Part shown: one piece after another, positions 57,957 through 64,000 of the stretch | How the letters are laid out: each line of letters opens with the position of its first letter | How positions within the stretch are numbered: position 1 is the first letter of the stretch | The notes under the pieces: model-generated | Seen by the model: only the letters and a program-made list of their open reading frames with translations | What the model was told of the DNA's origin: nothing | Databases searched by the model: none | Origin: Scedosporium boydii | Lineage: Eukaryota; Ascomycota; Sordariomycetes; Microascales; Microascaceae | Length of the DNA: 64,000 nt | Reading direction: 5' to 3' | NCBI GenBank assembly: GCA_002221725.1 | Contig: NJFT01000047.1 | Coordinates: forward strand, 155,396 to 219,395 | Made by a program: the position numbers and the translations under genes

Positions 57957-60314
57957 TTAGATTTCTGTGTTCTTCGCCTTGCCGCTCTCCTGCTTGTCCT
58001 TCTTCTTCTTCTCATTCTTCTTCTTGTTCTTCTTCTTGTTCTTCTTCTTGTCGTTGTTCTTCTTGTCGTTCTCCTGATTGTGGTTCTCCTGCTTGTCATT
58101 CTCCTTGCCGCCCTCCTCCTTGTCGTTCTCCTGCTTGTCGTTCTCCTGCTTGTCGTTCTCCTGCTTGTCGTTCTCCTGCTTGTCATTCTCCTTGCCGCCC
58201 TCGTCATTACCGTTCTCCTCCTTGCCGTTGTCGATCTCGTTCTTGTCCGCGTTTACACCTTCAATTTGAAGCTGTTTACCATTTCCACTCTTTCCCGCAT
58301 CCTCCTCGCGCTGTTCAGCCTCACCAGGATTCGGAAGGATAAAATCGATACTCTTGGGAACATCGCCTTGGCCGTCAGGGCCACATCGCCATCTTGAGCC
58401 CCACCTGCGCGGAGGACCGTCCTTCGAGGTAGGCTTGTAACTCGGTTCACCCTCGGTTTCCTGGGCCGATCCGATCTGTGGCTTGGGGCCAAACTCGCGG
58501 TACTGGTCATACGCGCTTCGGCGGTACGGCTTGTGAGGCAGAGGCAGGTGCTTGTTGTCCAGCCTGGGCTCGGGGATCATGTTTCGATCAATGCAGCGAA
58601 TGAAGAAACCAGCGAGCCACCAGCGTGCAGCATACTCCTTCACAGTCATGGTGCGACGCTCGCGGTAGATGATGTACAGCGAAAAGTCGATATACAGCGT
58701 GCGGAACGCGCGCCACATCTCGCCCTCGAACCCCTCAATGGCAGGGCGCGGCCAAGCCCTGTTTCCGATGTACAAAGGCACAAGGGTCTCACGGACGTTC
58801 TCGACGGTGGGAACGAAGGTCTTGAAGCCGTTGACGTGAGACAAGTAGACAGGGCGATGATCTGGGGATAGCTGGCATCCGACGAGGAAGCGGACGCCGT
58901 AGCCGTCGAGGTTGAGGCCCCAGTGCAGGATGGCGAGGGCGATGGCCATGGTCTCGGCTGCGTTAATGGCGCCGTTGTCGCCGATTTCCGCGCGGATTTG
59001 GTTCAGACCAAGGGAGCGCTGTCCGACGGTTGGGTTGGTGGGGTTGCCGGCGTCGAGCGCACCGAGCCAGAGATCGAGCAGACAGTACTGGTTCGCGGGA
59101 TCGCTGATGGCGGAGGCCTGAAGGTCAGGCGCCACAAGGCGCTTGATGATGTGAACCCTGTATTCCTCGGACGTGGGCCGGATACGGTCGAGGACGATGC
59201 CGTTGACAGGCGTGTAAGCGGGAACTTCAGGATCATTGAAGACCAGAGGGAAGAATTTCTTCAAGTCGCGGTCGTTGAGCAGTCCCCGAGGCCTAGGAAC
59301 GGTGGCGATGAGTCGCGCGAGAGCCTGGTCCTCTTTGGGGCCCTCGAGAAGCCACTTTCCCCAAAAGATGAACTCCTCGTACACGCGCGAAATGATGCTG
59401 TATTCGTTCTTGATCCCCTTGAGCTGCTAGCCCACTTTGAGGATCTGCGGACGGTCCTTGGGATCCGTGATCGAATACACGCGGCAGAAGCGGCCCTCTG
59501 TGAGGAATTTCAATGGGTAGACACGAGCAGCGAGCTCCTCGAGGGAGAGGCTCTCAATGGCCGCCCTCCTGGGTGGATCGTAGTCCGGTTGGCAGTTACC
59601 CGGTCTGTGGAGGAAGAGGGGGTCTTCCTCCTCGGGCGGCGGCATGGGGATGGGGCCGTAAGCTTCTTTGAGGAAGTCTTTGACCTTGACGCGGAAGTCG
59701 TGCCATCTCTCCTTGAGGTCGGGCTTGGGCTCCTTGATGATTCGTATTCCGATCTTGTCTGAGAATCCGACTCTTCGTTGGGCCTTGGAGGAGGAGGGGT
59801 CTGCGTCATCAATACCGGCGGGGTGGGCGGCGCTGGTCAAGCTGCCTTTTTTGGCGGGCACAGAGGCCTTTTCATCTACCTTTTCGCCTTCGTGCTCTGC
59901 GTCTGCAACGGTGGAAGGGTCCACGGCTGCAGGTTTCTCGGAAGGTTCTGCTGCGCCTGCCATCGAGTCGATGGGCTCGGGCGTACCCGTTGCTTTGGTA
60001 GATGCTCTAGAGCTGTCGCTACTCTCAAGGGCGGTCGTGGCGCTTCCAGCGTCGAATTGAGACGCGTTCGAGGTGGGATTGCCGTTTTTGAGGGCGTCTT
60101 CGCTTGACGATGGTCGAGGAGCCATGCTCGACGATGGAGCAGGCTCCGAATTCGAACTGGGCTCGGGTTCAGCCATCTTGGTAGATGAAGGCGAGAAAGG
60201 GTTGAGGGATAGAAGAAATGAAGATGGAATGGTTGGGATGATGGATCTTAGGGGATTGAGGGAGTTGGGATTGGTAAGGATGTCATTGGAAGAGGGTGTT
60301 CTGGGGGAATCCAT
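57957..60314 (-). CDS. DUF3669-like fungal protein interrupted by an in-frame TAG
   Basis: One continuous reading frame of 785 codons broken by a single TAG at 59429-59427. Upstream part: disordered Ser/Pro/Glu/Ala-rich N-terminus, then RRAAIESLSLEELAARVYPL and FLTEGRFCRVYSITDPKDR followed by PQILKVG, which looks like a kinase-type N-lobe (Gly/Val strand, then Ile-Leu-Lys). Downstream part continues at once with QLKGIKNEYSIISRVYEEF and runs another 475 codons: ETMAIALAILHWGLNLDGYGVRFLVG resembles the DUF3669 core. It ends in a Lys/Asn/Glu/Asp repeat tail. Fungal DUF3669 proteins are normally unbroken. The start at 60314 (MDSPRTPSS) is chosen over 60467, which adds 51 non-conserved codons. Whether the TAG is read through, spliced out, a mutation or a base error is unresolved. 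Function unknown. Confidence 0.75.
58075..58200 (-). repeat. tandem 15-bp coding repeat (ENDKQ units)
   Basis: On the + strand the unit GTTCTCCTGCTTGTC recurs four to five times with small variants, encoding GluAsnAspLysGln on the minus strand. It lies in the disordered C-terminal tail of the DUF3669-like gene, so copy number is likely to vary between strains. Confidence 0.85.
59427..59429 (-). other. in-frame TAG codon inside the DUF3669-like frame
   Basis: Local sequence on the coding strand is AAA GTG GGC TAG CAG CTC AAG. The codon after TAG is CAG, as in the leaky CAR-YYA context, but the next triplet is CTC rather than YYA. Alternatively, GTGTAT at 59480 and CTAG ending at 59427 would delimit a 54-nt, frame-preserving intron. 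That stretch has no branch-site consensus or pyrimidine tract and would delete the kinase-like strand. Confidence 0.9.
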
Positions 60315-60644
60315 GGTTATTGGTGTTAAGGAGGCAGATGTGTGATCAATCGTCACGTCTGCTGGAGGTAGTAGATGAGTCGGAGTGAGTGGTGAATAGG
60401 ATGTGAGTATGTAGGGGCCGCGGGATGTGAAGTGGGAGGAAAACGAAGACGCCCATTGAGCTGGCAAAGGAACAGGATATCACTTGCTATTGTACAAGGG
60501 CAGGTGCAACCAAGTCTAGGAGAGTCTATCATGAAATCCTCTAATAAAATACAAAGATTGGGGTATTGTAGAGTCTATTGTAGAGTTGACCCAGCCTGCC
60601 CAAATCTTAAGAAAGGAAGAAAGAACCAAAAAAGAAGAGAAGAT

Positions 60645-61625
60645 CTAGCTTCCAGTCGTCCCTTCCCTCTCATGCTGTTCCTTCAACCTCTTCTCAACCT
60701 TCATAAACTCCCGAATCCCCACAGGAACATTCCTATAAATATCCTCATCCCACAAATCCTTGGCCAACTTCGTCGGCTCAACCACTGTCCAATTCGCCTC
60801 CGAGCCACCCCCATCCTCATCGACGCTCAAATCCACTGCAGGTTTCCTCTGCTCCTCCTTCACCAGCGCAAGGCGCCGATCGGCCTCGGCGCTCGCGGCC
60901 ATGAACTCCTCCATATCCTCACGGAACTGATCCCACACGCAGTTGACGCAGCCGCTCATGCAGCAGTTGTCTGGCTCCTGGGGCTTGGGCGGGACAAGGA
61001 CGCCGGCTACGAGGGTGGAGGTTGCGGTTGGGTCGATGGTGCGGCGGCGGGAGCCGTGGGGGGAGCCAAAGACTAGTGCGGCTCTTTCTTCGGGGGTGGG
61101 GTCATTTTGTGGGGGAGAGGGGAAGGAGGGTGCCGAGGCTTTGGCCGTAGGTGTTTCCGTTTCTGTGGTTTTCTTTTTGCGGGGGGCGCGTGGTTTCGTT
61201 GGTTTCTTTGGTTTGACCTCTTCGGTTTCTTTGGTTGTTTTAGTTGCCTTGGTCGCTTTAGTGGTTTTGGTTGTTTTGGGGGCTTTGGTTGCTTTCGTGG
61301 CTTTAGGCTCTTTAGTCGCCTTGGTTGATTTGGTTGCTCTGGTTGCCTTGGTCGCTTTGGGAGGTTTTTCGGCCGCGGGAGGCGTTTCTGTCACAGGAGG
61401 TGTCTCTGCCACGGGAGTTGCTGGAGGTGGTGGCGGCGGCGGAGGAGGCTGAAGTGGTTTCGGGCCTGTGTGGGTCTGCGGGGGGAGCTTGAAGTCGAGT
61501 ACGGCGCTGTAGAAGGGGCCAAGGGGATGGACTTGGGAGGAGGGTTTGGATTTGGTCGCGAGGAGGCGAGCTTGTCTGGCGGCAGAGAGGAGGGGCCGGA
61601 CCCTTGATGGTAACGAGGGATTCAT
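60645..61625 (-). CDS. mitochondrial OXLD1-type (oxidoreductase-like domain) protein with a Lys-Ala-Thr repeat
   Basis: Single exon, 326 aa. The first 25 residues (MNPSLPSRVRPLLSAARQAR) form a basic amphipathic helix without acidic residues, a typical mitochondrial presequence. The domain at about 212-260 reads PPKPQEPDNCCMSGCVNCVW then DQFREDMEEFM, the CC-x3-C-x2-C signature of the oxidoreductase-like family (human OXLD1). Between them lie a nine-residue proline run near 60 and a long Lys-Ala-Thr-rich repeat (about 88-150, KATKATRATKSTKATKE type), which is unusual for this family. The C-terminus is charged (LAKDLWDEDIYRNVPVGIRE). The domain's biochemical role is not established; the Cys cluster suggests metal or redox binding. 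Start chosen at the only Met before the presequence. Confidence 0.85.
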   Translation of the reverse strand: MNPSLPSRVRPLLSAARQARLLATKSKPSSQVHPLGPFYSAVLDFKLPPQTHTGPKPLQPPPPPPPPPATPVAETPPVTETPPAAEKPPKATKATRATKSTKATKEPKATKATKAPKTTKTTKATKATKTTKETEEVKPKKPTKPRAPRKKKTTETETPTAKASAPSFPSPPQNDPTPEERAALVFGSPHGSRRRTIDPTATSTLVAGVLVPPKPQEPDNCCMSGCVNCVWDQFREDMEEFMAASAEADRRLALVKEEQRKPAVDLSVDEDGGGSEANWTVVEPTKLAKDLWDEDIYRNVPVGIREFMKVEKRLKEQHEREGTTGS

Positions 61626-62167
61626 GGTTAGAGCGAGGGTGGTTCTTTTCGCGGATTGAAAGAGATCGACGTTATTGCGCGGTCATTGCGAATGTCTGAG
61701 GTGGATCGCCAATTGGAGCTTGACGATGTCGATGTCGATGTCGTGTGAGGTCGACGGTGATATCACGTCCATCCAAAGAAGGCAGGAAGGAAAAAAAGTG
61801 GTGCGTGCGTGTATTAATACAAGGTTGATGACTCGGAGAAAACGGGATTTGCCGCGGATAACAGGTTTAAGTGGGGCCTCGGAAGTACTATGTACAATTG
61901 TACCTGACTTGGGTCCCAGAAAGGAGAAGGCGGTGAATCAATCCACGCGGCAGAATTTGTCCAGCTGTTCTCCGAAAGACGCGATTATCCAAACATTCAA
62001 CTCAAGTCGCACAGGACACGCGCACTTGGCACAAAGCTCCCAACTGCCACCAACCCACCACCTTAGGCGGTCAACATACCACCACAGATTCGTCCGCCGA
62101 CCAAAATAACCTCTTGTCCCATCGCAAATGACACGATAACTATTTTTCGAAACAACAAACCAACGCA
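61626..62167. other. divergent intergenic region
   Basis: 540 bp between the OXLD1-type gene and the right-edge gene, probably a bidirectional promoter. No gene seen. Confidence 0.5.
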
Positions 62168-64000
62168 ATGGACTCACACGCCCCCAAACGGCGTAAGACG
62201 TCACCGCGTACCTCCATTCCCATCCCCAGCGCCAACGACAACCACGCGACGGATGGAACCGCTCCTCCTCCTCCCAACGGAAACGATGCGCCCGGTTCTC
62301 AGTCGCCCCGGAAAAAGCGCCCCGATTTCGCGAGTCCGACGAAGGCGAGCCTGTCGAGACACAACCCGGAGATCCTCGCTCGACGCCGTCAGTCCCGCGA
62401 AGCCTCGCAAGCGCAGCAGCAGCAAAAGCCGTTGCGGGGAAACACAACGAACACACGACGACAAACCGAAACGACGCGATCACCCGATCAACCGGCGTCG
62501 ACGCCCGGAAGCCCAGACAGCGACATCAGCCTCTCGGAACTCTTAACGGCCCAGCTGGAGGAGGAAGTGGTGGTGGGGAAGGTGGCCGCCGGCGCTGCGA
62601 GACCGCGCCGATCACCGACCAAGCCCGTGCTTTTCACGCGACCGCTTCCGCCGCCGGCGCCGGAGGGGGAGGAAGAACTCGTCGATCCATTCAAGCGGAG
62701 GCCGAGGATTCGGCGATCAAACGTGGCTGAGGAGCCTGTCGAGGAGCCGGAATTGCCGCCTACTCCTTCGCAGCTAGGGATTGCGGATCCGACAGTTACG
62801 ACGCCGCCGAGAGGAATACATTCGAGTAGCTCGCCGACTAAGAGGCGGCTGGCTAATAGGGACCGGAGGATACGTGCTATACCGATGAAAAAATCTCCGT
62901 TGAAGAAGCAGTTCGTTCCATCTCCGGTGCAGGAGCAGGAAGAGGTCGAGGATGAGAACGAAGCGATTGATGCTCTGGCAAATCCACAAAGAGAAGAAAA
63001 GGGAAAGGAAGTCGAGGTCGAGACGCATCCTGCCAGAGGTGTGCCGTCGGATGAAGAGATACGGGGGATGGAAGAGTATTTGGAGACACTTCGGACGGAG
63101 GAGGAAAACTTGTGGAGTGATCTTCAGATGATCTCGGGGCTTGGGAAGGAGTGGGCCATGCAGGCTCAGGCTGCGAAGTTGATTCCTTTTATCAAGAAGC
63201 ATCCGAAGCTGATCAGGCTGCCTGAGCTACCGGACGCGACTTCTTCGGTGCAGGATGAGATTGATGCCATGCTCCCAGGCGCAATGAATCCCTCTGCCTT
63301 GCTACCATTTTCCAAACCGACAACCGAGCTTGCAACTACAACTTCAAAAAAAACAACTACAAACACCGAGGAGAAATCCCTACCGACATCCCACCTCCCT
63401 GTCTCCATGACAGCCCAAGAAGAGCTCCCCTACCTCCAAATCTTCTCCCCACTAACCTTCACCTCCCACAACATGCCCCTCACAACCGCCGACATGGAAT
63501 CCAACATCCAGCGCCACGACATCTCCATCTGCGCCCTTGACGCGCCCCACCTCTTCTCAGCCCGCCTCACTATGGTCGTCGACCTATCCGACTTTTCCAT
63601 CACGGACCTCAAAGTGCCGCGCCTCGATCCCAACGCGCAGCGCGAGCTCGGCCCGTTCATCGAGGACGTACTCACGCGCACGGATCGCGCCATAGCTAGG
63701 AACGTGTCCTTGATAACCTGGGCCATGGGCGAGTGGTACCGTCTTGCGGTGAAGAGGGCGCAGTTCTGGAAGAGTTTGGCGCGGGAGTTTGAGGATGCGA
63801 AGAGGTTGGATGCGCATGCTGAGAAGATCTGGAAGAATAAGGCAAGGCAGTATAATCGCGAGGTCGGGGAGACGATTGATGATGAGATGGCGAAGGAGGA
63901 TGAGGGGTTGAGGGCGGGGGATGTTGGGGGCGATATGGGGAGGGCGGCGATGACGGTTGGGTTGGGACGGTGGGGGGAGGAGGAGTTGATGGTTAGGGTG
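62168..64000 (+). CDS. nuclear-looking hypothetical protein, truncated by the window edge
   Basis: An uninterrupted frame from the ATG at 62168 (MDSHAPKRRKTSPRTSIP) to the last base, at least 611 codons. The N-terminus PKRRK is a likely nuclear signal, followed by long Ser/Pro/Arg-rich disorder with short basic clusters (SPRKKRP, SPTKRRL, KKSPLKKQF). From about residue 290 it becomes ordered and helical: SDEEIRGMEEYLETLRTEEE then NLWSDLQMISGLGKEW. A second folded block begins ELPYLQIFSPLTFTSHN and continues LFSARLTMVVDLSDFSITDL, FIEDVLTRTDRAIARNVSLI, ending in an acidic region at the edge. The architecture (basic disordered head, coiled segment, C-terminal domain) is common in kinetochore and chromatin subunits, but I cannot place it in a family. 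Confidence 0.8.
   Translation, partial: MDSHAPKRRKTSPRTSIPIPSANDNHATDGTAPPPPNGNDAPGSQSPRKKRPDFASPTKASLSRHNPEILARRRQSREASQAQQQQKPLRGNTTNTRRQTETTRSPDQPASTPGSPDSDISLSELLTAQLEEEVVVGKVAAGAARPRRSPTKPVLFTRPLPPPAPEGEEELVDPFKRRPRIRRSNVAEEPVEEPELPPTPSQLGIADPTVTTPPRGIHSSSSPTKRRLANRDRRIRAIPMKKSPLKKQFVPSPVQEQEEVEDENEAIDALANPQREEKGKEVEVETHPARGVPSDEEIRGMEEYLETLRTEEENLWSDLQMISGLGKEWAMQAQAAKLIPFIKKHPKLIRLPELPDATSSVQDEIDAMLPGAMNPSALLPFSKPTTELATTTSKKTTTNTEEKSLPTSHLPVSMTAQEELPYLQIFSPLTFTSHNMPLTTADMESNIQRHDISICALDAPHLFSARLTMVVDLSDFSITDLKVPRLDPNAQRELGPFIEDVLTRTDRAIARNVSLITWAMGEWYRLAVKRAQFWKSLAREFEDAKRLDAHAEKIWKNKARQYNREVGETIDDEMAKEDEGLRAGDVGGDMGRAAMTVGLGRWGEEELMVRV

Noticed and set aside
58075..58200. Regular repeats suggesting a CRISPR-like array
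   Set aside because: The units are contiguous 15-bp coding repeats without spacers, in a eukaryotic gene.
59427..60467. Treating the upstream half as a complete separate gene
   Set aside because: The downstream frame is in phase, begins without an ATG at the domain continuation, and completes the same family; two genes are less likely than one interrupted gene.

Overview
The window looks like nuclear DNA of a filamentous ascomycete (Pezizomycotina, most likely Sordariomycetes; genus not determinable by eye). The genes carry short introns (about 55-160 nt) with GTAAGT/GTATGT-type donors and CTAG/ACAG acceptors, intergenic distances are kilobases, there are no operons, and the gene set is fungal: a GPI mannosyltransferase II, an NPC1/Ncr1 sterol transporter, a PP2A activator, Hpt1, PRPP synthase, a pisatin-demethylase-like P450 and fungal-only hypothetical proteins. 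A dispersed 5S rRNA-like sequence and an intron-containing tRNA-Pro(UGG) fit the same picture.

Layout. 1-15 kb: the end of an unrecognised gene; a divergent 5S rRNA copy; glucosamine-6-phosphate deaminase (- strand); 4.1 kb of non-coding DNA with a pyrimidine-rich leader; an atypical hexokinase (candidate GlcNAc kinase, + strand); a cytochrome P450 (- strand); a 3.3-kb gap ending in the tRNA-Pro. 15-27 kb: a five-exon gene for a 1164-aa coiled-coil protein and two fungal hypothetical genes, all on the - strand. 27-31 kb: a gene-poor gap. 31-45 kb: gpi18, the PP2A activator, a 198-aa hypothetical, an Ala/Pro/Glu-rich 188-aa protein with a 13-nt first coding exon, and the 1285-aa Ncr1. 45-64 kb: an amidase and a TfdA-like 2-oxoglutarate dioxygenase in divergent orientation, hpt1, an HNH-nuclease-fold gene followed by a tiny PAH-like gene, PRPP synthase, a DUF3669-like gene interrupted by an in-frame TAG, an OXLD1-type mitochondrial protein, and an unrecognised nuclear-looking gene that runs off the right edge.

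Functional links. Deaminase plus atypical hexokinase suggests part of the fungal GlcNAc catabolic locus. Hpt1 uses the PRPP that the PRS product makes, although the two genes are 4 kb apart and separated by unrelated genes. The most unusual signals are the in-frame TAG that splits one long reading frame, a short dispersed motif (TACGAAGTA on either strand) found about 20 times more often than chance and only in non-coding DNA, the diverged 5S copy, and the HNH/PAH-like neighbour pair. No transposon, CRISPR array, prophage or classical biosynthetic cluster was seen. Exon borders were placed by eye from splice consensus, reading phase and family similarity.
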